Positions 17,086-26,165 of a DNA stretch of 64,000 nt are shown piece by piece; positions within the stretch are counted from its first letter, which is position 1, and each line of letters starts with the position of its first letter. The notes beneath the pieces are model-generated. The model made no database searches and was not told the DNA's origin. It was given only the letters and a program-made list of their open reading frames with translations. The stretch comes from Lentilitoribacter sp. Alg239-R112 (lineage in GTDB: Bacteria > Pseudomonadota > Alphaproteobacteria > Rhizobiales > Rhizobiaceae), in the NCBI RefSeq assembly GCF_900537175.1, contig NZ_LS999833.1:1984001-2048000 (forward strand). The letters are read 5' to 3'. Both the position numbers and the translations under genes were made by a program.

Positions 17086-18660
17086 TTACACTTTAGGCTT
17101 ATAAAATTGGTCAACACATTTTGCCGCGAACAATACTTTTGGTCGTAATACACTACCGTCAATCACCTCAATATGCCCATTTCCATTTAATGTGTGAAGT
17201 TTTCTACCCGGCCAATTTGGATCGGGTGATAAAGAAGCTTCAATAACTTGTTCAAAACCATCATCATCTAATTTTGTAACCCGAGCCAAGTTAAGGCCAG
17301 CGCCATAATCGTTACGGCAATCTTGTGTTGGTCGATAAAGATTACCATCCCGCCAAATCATATTTCCAGCTGGTCTTGCTGTTCGGTCATTTACAACAAC
17401 TGGATTACTATTATGTGATTGCCAGGGACCCAATAAAGTATTTGCAGACCAAATCGCAAGTGTGTCAGAATACCCGCCGACTCCTTCTCTGGTAACCGCA
17501 AACATCCAATATTTATTATCTTTTTTTACAATTGTTGCATCCGCTGCTTCAACGTCACAGACAAGACAAGTATGTAGTTCCCACGAAAAAGGAAAGTTAG
17601 TTGCTCGATAGGCAGAAATTTTTCCACTTAGTGAAGCTTCTGGAATCATCCAAATATCTCCATCTACCTCAATGATAAATGGGTATGACAAATGCCAGGG
17701 TTCTTCCAAAACCGGTATCACTTCGCCCGGTTGCCCGTCATCATCGAAAACAACAACGCTGATTATGCCTTTTTGAGTTTTGTAGTCAAAATCCTCAAAA
17801 AATAAGTAATCGCGAGAATTCCAGTAAAAAGGAACAGGATCAGCGTAGAATCGATCAATAGGATCATTAAGAATATTCCAAGATACGCCACCCAGATTCC
17901 AATTAGACCATACATCGTTAGCAGTGCTCACTTTTCGCCAGCCAATCCGCCAATACGGCGAATGGCAGCAAAGCCTATATAACTTGCGCGCAGCATCCTT
18001 AGCTAGATTTTTGCTAGTGCGCATATAATGATCGGCGTATCGGATAGATTGGCATTGAGGCCACCGCATTTCTGTGGTTTTGCAATTGACTTGCGGCTCT
18101 TCTCCAATAAATTTAACAAGCAAAATTAGGACGCGAGACCATACCGCTTCCATTGCACCGCCCAAGCCGGAGGCTGCCTCCAATGAGGCTATGCCGCTGC
18201 CTAAAATATAACCTTGTTCTGAGGAAGGTGGTTTAAACTCAATGTCAATTTGCGGTGTTTCATCAAAAAACAACGCAGATGCCAATCCAAATTCTCCAGG
18301 ACAACCATTAAAAAGTGGCCGATAGATTGGAACATCCAGATGTGCTATCCCCATGGATGTGAGATCAATGACTAAGTTAGGTACTATATCAGCCGGCTCT
18401 TTAATCCAAGTCTTTATATCTTTAGGTCTTATGCGATCTGACCAACATGACTTATTTCGTCGTAAGAACATTTTTTCAAGCGAAAGTAGACTTGAAAGTG
18501 CCGAATGGTGATCTGCGGAACGGTTCTGGCTTGATAGAACGATATTAACCTGGCCAGCAAAATGCTTCTCAAGTACCTTACAGAGTTTTTTATTCCATAA
18601 AGACAAATCGGAAGCATCAATCATGACTTGAATATCAATTGCTCTCAAAATACATTCCAC
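17086..18660 (-). CDS. GINT1-like beta-propeller protein with extra N-terminal domain
   Basis: 524 aa. The C-terminal ~290 residues resemble the N-terminal domain of plant glucosamine inositolphosphorylceramide transferase and bacterial relatives, a five-bladed propeller: DRFYADPVPFYW, LFFEDFDY, HLSYPFIIEVDGDIWMIPE, ADATIVKKDNKYWMF and ARPAGNMIWRDGNLYRPTQD. The first ~225 residues are not recognised, though such proteins often carry a formyltransferase-like front domain. The start is GTG at 18660 with no clear ribosome site; ATG 18624 is an alternative. Flanked by a flippase and a GT4 glycosyltransferase, so it probably modifies or transfers a sugar in the exopolysaccharide. No catalysis is proven for this domain alone. 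Confidence 0.65.
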   Translation of the reverse strand: MECILRAIDIQVMIDASDLSLWNKKLCKVLEKHFAGQVNIVLSSQNRSADHHSALSSLLSLEKMFLRRNKSCWSDRIRPKDIKTWIKEPADIVPNLVIDLTSMGIAHLDVPIYRPLFNGCPGEFGLASALFFDETPQIDIEFKPPSSEQGYILGSGIASLEAASGLGGAMEAVWSRVLILLVKFIGEEPQVNCKTTEMRWPQCQSIRYADHYMRTSKNLAKDAARKLYRLCCHSPYWRIGWRKVSTANDVWSNWNLGGVSWNILNDPIDRFYADPVPFYWNSRDYLFFEDFDYKTQKGIISVVVFDDDGQPGEVIPVLEEPWHLSYPFIIEVDGDIWMIPEASLSGKISAYRATNFPFSWELHTCLVCDVEAADATIVKKDNKYWMFAVTREGVGGYSDTLAIWSANTLLGPWQSHNSNPVVVNDRTARPAGNMIWRDGNLYRPTQDCRNDYGAGLNLARVTKLDDDGFEQVIEASLSPDPNWPGRKLHTLNGNGHIEVIDGSVLRPKVLFAAKCVDQFYKPKV

Positions 18661-18688
18661 ATCTGGTTATCTTGCCAATTTTTAACTA

Positions 18689-19858
18689 TCATAAATAGAT
18701 TGTTGAATTTAGATCGTCAGGGTGAGCTGTCCTTCTGATCAATGCTCTGTAACCATCGACCATCCCATCAAGCGAATGCTCTGATTTCAGCTGCATTCCT
18801 AACGAAGATAGTTGTTCATATAGAATTGGGTCGGTAAGTAATTGCTGCACTGAATTTGCGAATGCTCGAGTGTCATCCGCATCAACAAAAGTCGAACATG
18901 GTTGATTACCGACTTTCAAGACTTCCCGCATTATAGGTATATCTGAGCAAACAACAGGGACACCAACCTGAGCCGCTTCGACAGGCGCTAGTCCAAAGGT
19001 CTCTGCAATACTTGGAAAAACAAAAACATCAAGACCGATCAAAAAATCACCAATTTCGGTTGAAGGTATTTCTCCTATAAAATGCAACCGGTCAGAAACT
19101 TTAAGTTCATCTGCTAAACGTCTTAAATTTTCCTCGTCTGGACCTTGCCCAACGAGAGCCAGGTGTACATCCTTCAGCAAGGGTAATAATTGTATTGCTA
19201 ACTCTAGACGCTTTGTCGGGTTTAATCTCGATACACATCCGATGACACTAGAATTAATCGGAATGTTATACTTCGCTCTTGATTCATTTTTGGTTAATTT
19301 AGCTGTTCGGTTAGCAAATCCATGTGGTACGTAATTGAGTAGATCGCGATAACGTGAAGGATGGGATTGGTAATCTTTCAGCGTTTGTTTGGAATTAACC
19401 GTAATTTCATCGTAGAAACCAGAAAGACCAAGGATTTTGTCAATAAATGCTACCGGTTTGCTGATTGTTGCCTTAGCTGATACGTGATTTGCGATAATTC
19501 TTGGAACCCGAAGGAAGCGGCCCACCGGTGCTGCCACTATGTTTCCGTAATGTTGAAACGTCAGCAAAACATCTGGTTTGATGGTTTTGATTAGCCTGAA
19601 CAGAGTAAAAAGTAGTTTGAAACTACCTATAATATTAGAGGGACGCTCTTTTGCTGCAAAATGGACATTTGGAAAATGATCACAACCGTCAGTTTTTCTG
19701 TAAAGAAACAAATTATGAATTTCGAATTCAGGCGGACCATTGGATTGCGGCTTGGACAGTTCCTCACTTAGCAACCGGCTGATTTCTTGCGCGCCCGCTG
19801 CTTCAGCTTGAGTTTGGACAAGTAACAAGCGAATCGAACTTTTTTCGTTGGGTATCAT
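18689..19858 (-). CDS. GT4-family glycosyltransferase
   Basis: 389-aa GT-B retaining transferase. The N-terminal Rossmann region starts IRLLLVQTQAEAAGAQEISR. The C-terminal nucleotide-sugar domain has CVSRLNPTKRLELAIQLLP, ALVGQGPDEENLRRLAD and the E-x7-E block PSIAETFGLAPVEAAQVGVP. Donor and acceptor are not predictable. GGAA precedes the ATG. It starts the minus-strand trio with the propeller protein and flippase. Confidence 0.9.
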   Translation of the reverse strand: MIPNEKSSIRLLLVQTQAEAAGAQEISRLLSEELSKPQSNGPPEFEIHNLFLYRKTDGCDHFPNVHFAAKERPSNIIGSFKLLFTLFRLIKTIKPDVLLTFQHYGNIVAAPVGRFLRVPRIIANHVSAKATISKPVAFIDKILGLSGFYDEITVNSKQTLKDYQSHPSRYRDLLNYVPHGFANRTAKLTKNESRAKYNIPINSSVIGCVSRLNPTKRLELAIQLLPLLKDVHLALVGQGPDEENLRRLADELKVSDRLHFIGEIPSTEIGDFLIGLDVFVFPSIAETFGLAPVEAAQVGVPVVCSDIPIMREVLKVGNQPCSTFVDADDTRAFANSVQQLLTDPILYEQLSSLGMQLKSEHSLDGMVDGYRALIRRTAHPDDLNSTIYL

Positions 19859-20205
19859 TTTTATTCCGGTATTGGTCCAATTATCGCGACATCAAAACAA
19901 TATAAGATTAAAAAAAGATGTAGGTGGAACTTTCGGGTCTTAAGTCATGCGGAATTACTTAGAATTTAGAAGAGAAGCTCACAAATCCTAATAACAAAGA
20001 GCTAGCTTATATGATCATCGAGTATTCTTTATTTAAACTTAACTCGTCAAATTAAAGCTTCTTTAGACCCTTCCGGTTATAAATTTCTTAGAATCTCATC
20101 CAAAGGCGATGATCAGACAATTCAACTTACGCTTTGCAACTCTATTAATGAGTTACTAGGCCTGCATCCGGGATCGGAACAAAGAAATTTGTTTCCGAAA
20201 GTACA
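19859..20205. other. Spacer with an open reading frame lacking a start
   Basis: 347 bp between divergent genes. From 20014 a plus-strand frame without ATG, GTG or TTG runs to a TGA at 20207-20209 that overlaps the next gene's ATG as ATGA. Its product would include DPSGYKFLRISSKGDDQTIQ. It may be a decayed gene end or coincidence; otherwise nothing recognised. Confidence 0.35.
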
Positions 20206-21315
20206 ATGACAGTCAATTTATCAAAATCAGTCAATCAATGGTATGTGTCCGTAGAAGATAATTTTGATTTCAAAAGCTCAGAATATGCATCATTGTACTC
20301 AGAATCAAATGCGACAGTTTTTCAGTCTCCTAATTGGTTGAATGAATTTTATGCAAAACTCGTGAAGGCTCTGGCAATTGAGCCGGTTATAGTTACGCTA
20401 CGAGATAAGGCTGGTCGGTTACAGCTTGTGCTTCCATGTGTTCGACAAGTCTCAGCAGGGATCAAACTTGTGCAACCAGCTGATATTGGCGTTTCTGATT
20501 ATAATTGTATTGTCATTCGCAAGGATGCTATCGCGACAATCAAGGCTGATGAGAAACTTCAACAGGACATTTTACAAACACTATCACCTTGTGATGTCTT
20601 TTTCTTTCGCAAACAACGTTCCGATAAACCTCGCATTGAGGATATCTTAAACGGAGCTTCAATGTCGCCTGCAGACTTTAATTCATATGAAGTTGACCTG
20701 GAAAACTCATTTGATACATGGTCAAGAAATAACATGAGCAAGCAATTTCGTTCGACAAACCGGTCTAAATTAAGGAAACTCATTGCTCAATGTGGGACTT
20801 GCGATTTCGAAACTCTTACAGACAAAGCTTCGATTGAAGAAGCAATGATTTTTATTCGAGATACACGCAGTGCTCGCTATGAAGGTGACCTTCTTCTTCA
20901 ACCAACATTTTTTGAATTCTACCTTTCCGTCGCATTAAAATACGCACAAGATGGTTTTGCGCAGACCTTTGTCGCGCGTGTGGATGGCAAAATCATAGCG
21001 GCTATATTCGGATTGAATTCAAATCGGCGCTATTGTTTTCTTCTGTGTGGGTTTTTAGTTGATGAATATGGAAAATTCTCGATTGGGAGCTTAACTACTA
21101 GCGCACTCATTAGTGAGAGAATTAAAGATAGTTCGGAATTATTTGATTTTGCGTTGGGAGATGAAAACTATAAAAAGAGGTATAACACGACAGCAATTGA
21201 CATCAGAAATGCAGTCTATGCACGTTCTACTGTTGGTAAGTTAGTTTCACACATTTATCAAAATGCCAAACCATTGAAGAACTGGTTGAAGAAATTCAGT
21301 CCGAATCTGAGTTAA
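20206..21315 (+). CDS. CelD/BcsL-type GNAT acetyltransferase
   Basis: 369 aa. The C-terminal half matches the Acetyltransf_6 domain common in exopolysaccharide loci: WSRNNMSKQFRSTNRSKLRK (~170), then FVARVDGKIIAAIFGL and FDFALGDENYKKRYNT. It should acetylate a polysaccharide or its precursor in the cytoplasm. Its start overlaps an unassigned upstream reading frame as ATGA. Convergent with the O-antigen ligase gene after 208 bp. Confidence 0.85.
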   Translation: MTVNLSKSVNQWYVSVEDNFDFKSSEYASLYSESNATVFQSPNWLNEFYAKLVKALAIEPVIVTLRDKAGRLQLVLPCVRQVSAGIKLVQPADIGVSDYNCIVIRKDAIATIKADEKLQQDILQTLSPCDVFFFRKQRSDKPRIEDILNGASMSPADFNSYEVDLENSFDTWSRNNMSKQFRSTNRSKLRKLIAQCGTCDFETLTDKASIEEAMIFIRDTRSARYEGDLLLQPTFFEFYLSVALKYAQDGFAQTFVARVDGKIIAAIFGLNSNRRYCFLLCGFLVDEYGKFSIGSLTTSALISERIKDSSELFDFALGDENYKKRYNTTAIDIRNAVYARSTVGKLVSHIYQNAKPLKNWLKKFSPNLS

Positions 21316-21523
21316 ATAAATCTCGGTTTGCCCATGGTCATCTCCTTGTCCTCATTTTTAGGGAACAAAGTGTCTACAAATCTAGGGGTTATTCATAGTA
21401 GCTGTGTAAATATGATTGATACTATCAGCACATTACGTGTATCGAATGATATTCAATAAAAAAACCCACTGAACGTTAATTGGCAAATAGATACGTAGGA
21501 ATATTATACTGGACTCTCGATTT

Positions 21524-22747
21524 CTAAATGTTTTGTATATGTGAGACGTGTTTTCTTAGAGAGAAAGTCAACACGAGAAAAATGAAGACCAATAATGAAG
21601 TTGAACGACCAATTTCATTTTCGACGAGGTTAATCACTAGATACATGTTGATATATGCAAAAGACAAAGAAATATAGCGATCTTTTAGAAAACCTATTGA
21701 GACAATTAATAGCAAATACACTGATAAAATAGCAAGACTAAACAATATGAAACCGATAACACCGTTCTCAATAATGAGAGTTATATAACCATTATGGAAA
21801 TTGTCGAGAACCCAGCCATATCGGTCTTTAAAACTAATCAGTCTCTCTTCGGTCCAGAAACCACTAAGCCCAAAACCCAACAACTCATGGCCTGAAAGTT
21901 CGCTAAACCCATATTCCCAAATTTTTACTCGACTATTGGTATCAACGGTTACACCAGCCACACCAATTTTGTCGGCATCAAGTACAAAAGTTGTCGCAGC
22001 GATATTGGCGACTGGGATAGTGAATAGTACACCAACTACTACTAATAATCGCTGGATGATCAGCGGAAAACTAGCAATGATAACGGAAAAAATGCCAACT
22101 GCGGCAATAAGCTGTCCTCCACGCGAGCCAGACATGTATACCGCCAGAAAAGCGATACACACCATCGCAATGCGACCGCCTAGTGTGAATAATTGAACAA
22201 ATGGGTGACTGCATAATTTCAATGGCAATGTAACCGCCGCAATTAAAGAGAAGGTTGCCACGGAGGCTAAACCATTTTTCTGACCAGCTAATCCGCGCCA
22301 TTTTCCAAAATGCTCCCAACCATCTTCAACACCAATTGATGGGATAAATAAAGCAGTGAAAACACTTAGAACAACAAACGTGGATGTGGCGGAAAAAACT
22401 ACCCTTAGGGAAGTTCCTAATGGCAATATATTGGCAATTGCGAGAGACGTTAACAAAGCATTCAGAATTAATACTGCTTTGATATAACTATCTGCAGATT
22501 GAACTCCCCAAAATACTGACAGACAAATATATGAAAGGAATACAACAAGAAGAAACACTTCAATTCCGGCAGGTATTCGTAGTCCTACTTTAATATAGCC
22601 TATCACGAGGATTGCCCCCGATAACATAAGGAACACGATATATCTCGCTAAGCCCATCCAAGTGGGATCTCCTAATTGTTCGGTCGGAGTCCACAATGAA
22701 AGGAGCAGGAGCACAAAGAATAATGTTATTATGAGCTTATCAGCCAT
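21524..22747 (-). CDS. O-antigen ligase/polymerase family protein (Wzy/WaaL-like)
   Basis: ~407-aa polytopic protein with about ten helices and the large periplasmic loop and C-terminal FHNGYITLIIENGVIGFILF block typical of the Wzy_C (O-antigen ligase) domain; GSRGGQLIA is also typical. It probably polymerises repeat units or ligates the polymer. ATG 22747 (AAAGGA 10 bases upstream) is preferred over GTG 22756. Divergent from the chain-length gene, with 220 bp between them. Confidence 0.88.
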   Translation of the reverse strand: MADKLIITLFFVLLLLSLWTPTEQLGDPTWMGLARYIVFLMLSGAILVIGYIKVGLRIPAGIEVFLLVVFLSYICLSVFWGVQSADSYIKAVLILNALLTSLAIANILPLGTSLRVVFSATSTFVVLSVFTALFIPSIGVEDGWEHFGKWRGLAGQKNGLASVATFSLIAAVTLPLKLCSHPFVQLFTLGGRIAMVCIAFLAVYMSGSRGGQLIAAVGIFSVIIASFPLIIQRLLVVVGVLFTIPVANIAATTFVLDADKIGVAGVTVDTNSRVKIWEYGFSELSGHELLGFGLSGFWTEERLISFKDRYGWVLDNFHNGYITLIIENGVIGFILFSLAILSVYLLLIVSIGFLKDRYISLSFAYINMYLVINLVENEIGRSTSLLVFIFLVLTFSLRKHVSHIQNI

Positions 22748-22967
22748 CTCAAACACATCCTTTGTTTTGTCAGAATCAGAATAAGATCCAATCGAATAAT
22801 TTATTATAGATTAACGTTAATAATTCAATAATGTCCCAATACTGTCTCCAACAGTGCCTGGGTACATCCAATGAAATCCGCAAAGTTAATCAAAAATTTA
22901 GTATGTTGTATTAAAACAAAACTACCCGAGAGAACAATTACCCAGATTGATTATTTGACGATTTACA

Positions 22968-24476
22968 ATGCGAAACAAACCGCCGACAAACTCATCAACT
23001 TCTGAAAATGAAAATCTAGCAAATTATCTACAGATTGATTTGTCCCGATTGGTTTTTTGGTTGCGTCAAAAATTCCGATGGATAGTAGCAGCTATGTTTG
23101 TAGGGTTGGTACTTGGCATTATCTTCACATCGGTTTCTTCTCCTCGCTATACGGTCACGAGTAAAATATTACTCGATCCTTCAGGTTTGCAAATTGTGTC
23201 AACGCCAAACAACGATATACGGCAGACTCTACTATTGAAGATTGACAGCATGCTGCAAACATTACATTCGAGGAATGTTCTTGAGCGAGTTATATCGAGA
23301 TTGGATTTAGACAATGACAAAGAGTTTGTGCCATTGTCTAAATCAAGCTTGTTTAATTTTGGTTCCGATGACCACATGGTTAATCCAGTCGCAATCGCAC
23401 TGAATTCCCTTAAGAAAAAAATAACCGCTAGAAGAGATGAACGTTCATTCGTTCTGATAATGTCAGTTTGGACAGAGGACCCCGAAAAATCTGTCAAAAT
23501 ATCTAAGGCTATGATTGAGGAATTTAGATCGGAATTAAGTGCGTCAGCTTCCGAGGCTGCAAAGCAAATGACCGAATCATTAATCTCTCGCCTCGGCAAG
23601 CTCAAAGATGAGGTTAACAGTTCAGAAGCGCTTATAGAGAATTTCAGACGTGAAAACAGTCTACGGTTATCGCAAGGAGAACTGTCAAGCAATCGTTCTG
23701 TTACCCAAGTTGATAAGCAATTAAGCGATGCAAAGGAACGGCTATTTAATCTTCAATCACGATTCAAACAAATGTCGTCTGGTGGCTTGGATAACGCCGC
23801 GCTTCAGTCTACTACAATAGCGTCCCTTCGCGAACAATATGCGTTGCTTAAACAATTGGTGGATACAGAGGTATTAACTTACGGAGAAAAACATCCACGG
23901 CTAATTGCAGCGAAGGCTAGTTTGCAATCTCTTGAGATACAGATTGCTAACGAAGTTACTCGCTTGAAGCGCGCGACTAAAGACGAACTCGTACAGATTC
24001 AATCCGTGGTTAAACAGCTTAAAAAAGAATCTATTGATCTCTCACAGGATTTATTTTCAGAAAACGATGCACAAATTCGATTGCGCGAGTTAACGCGCCA
24101 AGCGACGGCTAAAAGCTCAGTATATGAAGAATTTCTTGCCCGAGCACGACTAGCGGAGGAACGTCAACGGATTGATCCCACCGATCTAAGGGTTATTTCA
24201 GCTCCGATAGCTCCCATAAAGCGGAATTGGCCACCAAGTGGCTTAAAAGCCGCGTTATTCGGGTCCATACTCGGGTTGGTATTGGGATCACTGGTCGTCC
24301 TCGGTTTTGGCATCAGTGTTGATGTGCGAGGCGAGAGTTTAGCTTCAAGTCATACCTATAATACTGATTACTTGGAAGAAGGGCCCTCTTTAGATACGCC
24401 AAGTTGGTCGACAAAAAAACACTCTCTTTTATGTTATTTACCCGATGAAATACCAAGGTCACGCTCACCTTTATAG
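22968..24476 (+). CDS. Polysaccharide chain-length/export protein (Wzz/GumC type), no kinase
   Basis: 502 aa. N-terminal helix (FRWIVAAMFVGLVLGIIFTS, ~35-58), a long periplasmic coiled coil (~210-390, with GEKHPRLIAAKASLQSLE) and C-terminal helix (LKAALFGSILGLVLGSLVVL, ~423-450) preceded by a Pro-rich PIAPIKRNWPPSGL. It sets polymer length and links export. The tyrosine-kinase domain seen in many alphaproteobacterial homologues is absent. After the TAG stop the same frame stays open for 21 hydrophobic codons to a second TAG at 24540, so the gene may be C-terminally truncated by mutation. A decayed IS3 element begins 54 bp further. Confidence 0.85.
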   Translation: MRNKPPTNSSTSENENLANYLQIDLSRLVFWLRQKFRWIVAAMFVGLVLGIIFTSVSSPRYTVTSKILLDPSGLQIVSTPNNDIRQTLLLKIDSMLQTLHSRNVLERVISRLDLDNDKEFVPLSKSSLFNFGSDDHMVNPVAIALNSLKKKITARRDERSFVLIMSVWTEDPEKSVKISKAMIEEFRSELSASASEAAKQMTESLISRLGKLKDEVNSSEALIENFRRENSLRLSQGELSSNRSVTQVDKQLSDAKERLFNLQSRFKQMSSGGLDNAALQSTTIASLREQYALLKQLVDTEVLTYGEKHPRLIAAKASLQSLEIQIANEVTRLKRATKDELVQIQSVVKQLKKESIDLSQDLFSENDAQIRLRELTRQATAKSSVYEEFLARARLAEERQRIDPTDLRVISAPIAPIKRNWPPSGLKAALFGSILGLVLGSLVVLGFGISVDVRGESLASSHTYNTDYLEEGPSLDTPSWSTKKHSLLCYLPDEIPRSRSPL

Positions 24477-24595
24477 CTCTTCATTGCAGCATTCTTGGGG
24501 ACTGGTATTGGATTTCTTGTGGCTGGACTTACCCATGAATAGTGGAGAGGTTTTCTGTTAGATTGAGATGAGAGGCGATTTTAATGAAGAGACGA

Positions 24596-24924
24596 TGACC
24601 TGAGCCCCAAAAGCTCCTCCATCTTGTGGTAGAATTTGTTTCAATAATTGGAGACAAGTAATGAAGCGCAGATTTAGCGACGAACAGATCATTTCAATGA
24701 TCAAGGAACAAGAGAACGGTATACCAACATCAGAGGTTTGCCGAAAGTACGGGATCAGCTCGGCTAGCTTTTACAAATACAAATCAAAATACGGCGGAAT
24801 GGACGCATCTGATGCTAAACGCTTGTAGGCTCTGGAAGATGAGAATGTGCGTTTGAAGAAACTGCTAGCTGACCAGATGTTAGATAACGCGATTTTGAGG
24901 GATGTTAATTCAAAAAAGCGGTAA
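24596..24924 (+). mobile_element. Decayed IS3-family element (left end and orfA)
   Basis: TGACCTGAGCCCC at 24596 looks like the left end of an IS3-family element of the IS407 type, followed by a broken orfA. orfB and the right end are missing. Right boundary taken as the orfA end. Confidence 0.6.
24661..24924 (+). pseudogene. IS3-family OrfA with internal amber stop
   Basis: An 88-codon frame starting MKRRFSDEQIISMIKEQENG and including the HTH (SEVCRKYGISSASFYKYKSK) is interrupted by TAG at codon 56 (24826-24828), where homologues usually have Gln (KRL-Q-ALEDENVRLKKLL). A CAG-to-TAG change explains it. GGAG precedes the ATG. Confidence 0.85.
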
Positions 24925-24930
24925 CGCCTG

Positions 24931-25395
24931 ACAAACATCAAAGACGTCTTTAATCATGATCGGAAGATCAAAGTTCTGGGTAAAGGTAGCAAAGAACGCA
25001 TTGTCTTTATTGCTAACAGCAAGCTTCTCATCGAGTTTAAACAGTTCATGGCTTGGCGAAGACAGAATGACAAGCCCGCATCACACTTGTTTCCGAACCA
25101 TTGCGGTGATCGATTAATGCCGCCAGCTTTCCGAAAACGTCTGAAACTACTGTGTGAAGACAAAGGTATAACTCCCATTTAACACCACATCAATTCAGAC
25201 ACAGTGCGGCGACTCTACTAATAGAAAATGAGATAGATATACGAGTTGTTCAACGTCTTCTGGACCACGGAGATCTACACTCATGTTTCTAATATTGCTC
25301 TTCAACGAGCTATAACACGTGCTGATATACTCACCCATCTCAAACCTGAGGTGTTTGGGGAACGCGTTATTCAAATGCGAGCACCTAACCACTAA
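24931..25395 (+). pseudogene. Frameshifted tyrosine recombinase fragment
   Basis: In one frame the bases encode KIKVLGKGSKERIVFIANSK and SHLFPNHCGDRLMPPAFRKR; after a frameshift near 25177 the frame LTPHQFRHSAATLLIENEID (HxxR box) follows, then another shift, then THVSNIALQRAITRADILTH. The N-terminus is missing. A relict phage or transposon integrase. Confidence 0.75.
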
Positions 25396-25452
25396 ACGTG
25401 GTTGAATTTCTGTGGTTTCACATGATTTACACTAAAATACGCGAAATACCTA

Positions 25453-25746
25453 TTAACCCGCGACAGCAACGCGGGTTTTAATTTGGTCGATATCTGCACC
25501 AATCTCTTGTTCAGCTTTTCGAAGTTCATAGTTTTTCTGTAAGTTCATCCAGAAAACGGCGGAACTACCAAACCACTTACCAAGGCGAAGCGCCGTATCT
25601 GCGGTAATATTACGGCGACCACGCATGACCTCTGACATACGATTCTCAGGCACTCTAAGCTGGCGAGCAAGCTCAGCAGCGCTAATGCCTATTTCTTCAA
25701 GCTCATCCTTCAAAATTTCGCCAGGATGTATAGGTGTTCTACTCAT
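25453..25746 (-). CDS. higA: HigA-family antitoxin
   Basis: 97-aa XRE-type antitoxin, starting MSRTPIHPGEILKDELEEIG, the HigA signature; HTH at ~18-60 (SAAELARQLRVPENRMSEVM; RGRRNITADTALRLGKWFG). It neutralises the adjacent HigB and represses the operon. Gene order toxin-antitoxin (17-bp gap) is that of higBA. Its 3' end overlaps a strong hairpin. Located between decayed mobile elements and the phosphosugar locus. Confidence 0.92.
   Translation of the reverse strand: MSRTPIHPGEILKDELEEIGISAAELARQLRVPENRMSEVMRGRRNITADTALRLGKWFGSSAVFWMNLQKNYELRKAEQEIGADIDQIKTRVAVAG
25455..25477 (+). terminator. Hairpin overlapping the higA 3' end
   Basis: AACCCGCG and CGCGGGTT form a perfect 8-bp stem with a 7-base loop, followed by TTTT on the plus strand. 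It overlaps the last higA codons. It could end plus-strand transcription entering from the integrase relict or, less ideally, higBA. Confidence 0.5.
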
Positions 25747-25763
25747 TTCAAATTCTCCTATCG

Positions 25764-26042
25764 TTAGTGATAGTCAACGATTTCTACATTCTCGGGACCA
25801 TCATCACGCCATTCAAAGCAAATGTGCCATTGTTGATTAATCCGTATACTAAATTGCCCTACCCTATCTCCGGACAAGGCTTCAAATCGGTTACTAGGGA
25901 GAACCGTAAGATCGCCAGTTATTTCAGCTGCATCTAATATTTCTAAGCGTTTTTCAGCCTGTCGACTGAACCCTTGAAAAATTCGAACAAACTCACCGTT
26001 TGCAAACACTGATGTTTTCTTGTCACGGTAACTTTTGATCAT
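25764..26042 (-). CDS. higB: HigB/RelE-family toxin
   Basis: ATG 26042 gives 92 aa starting MIKSYRDKKTSVFANGE, the usual HigB length and opening; the frame is open to ATG 26069. The RelE-like ribosome-dependent mRNA endonuclease family is clear from LEILDAAEITGDLTVLPSNR, FEALSGDRVGQFSIRINQQW and the C-terminal HICFEWRDDGPENVEIVDYH. It should cleave mRNA when free of HigA, the next gene. Confidence 0.9.
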   Translation of the reverse strand: MIKSYRDKKTSVFANGEFVRIFQGFSRQAEKRLEILDAAEITGDLTVLPSNRFEALSGDRVGQFSIRINQQWHICFEWRDDGPENVEIVDYH

Positions 26043-26165
26043 GTGTAGGAATAGCAATAAATACGCCATACGTCAAGCATATTGAGGGTTGCAGAAAGAC
26101 AACACTTCTGTCTTATCGTAACTCAAGGCGATCTAATTCGAGGACAAAATGGTCAGAAGAAAACT

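Larger units (their letters stand above)
24477..25452. other. Mobile-element graveyard after the polysaccharide genes
   Basis: No intact gene in 976 bp. It contains the possible readthrough tail of the chain-length gene (to 24542), an IS3 orfA broken by a stop, and frameshifted integrase pieces; these have their own entries. Confidence 0.7.
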
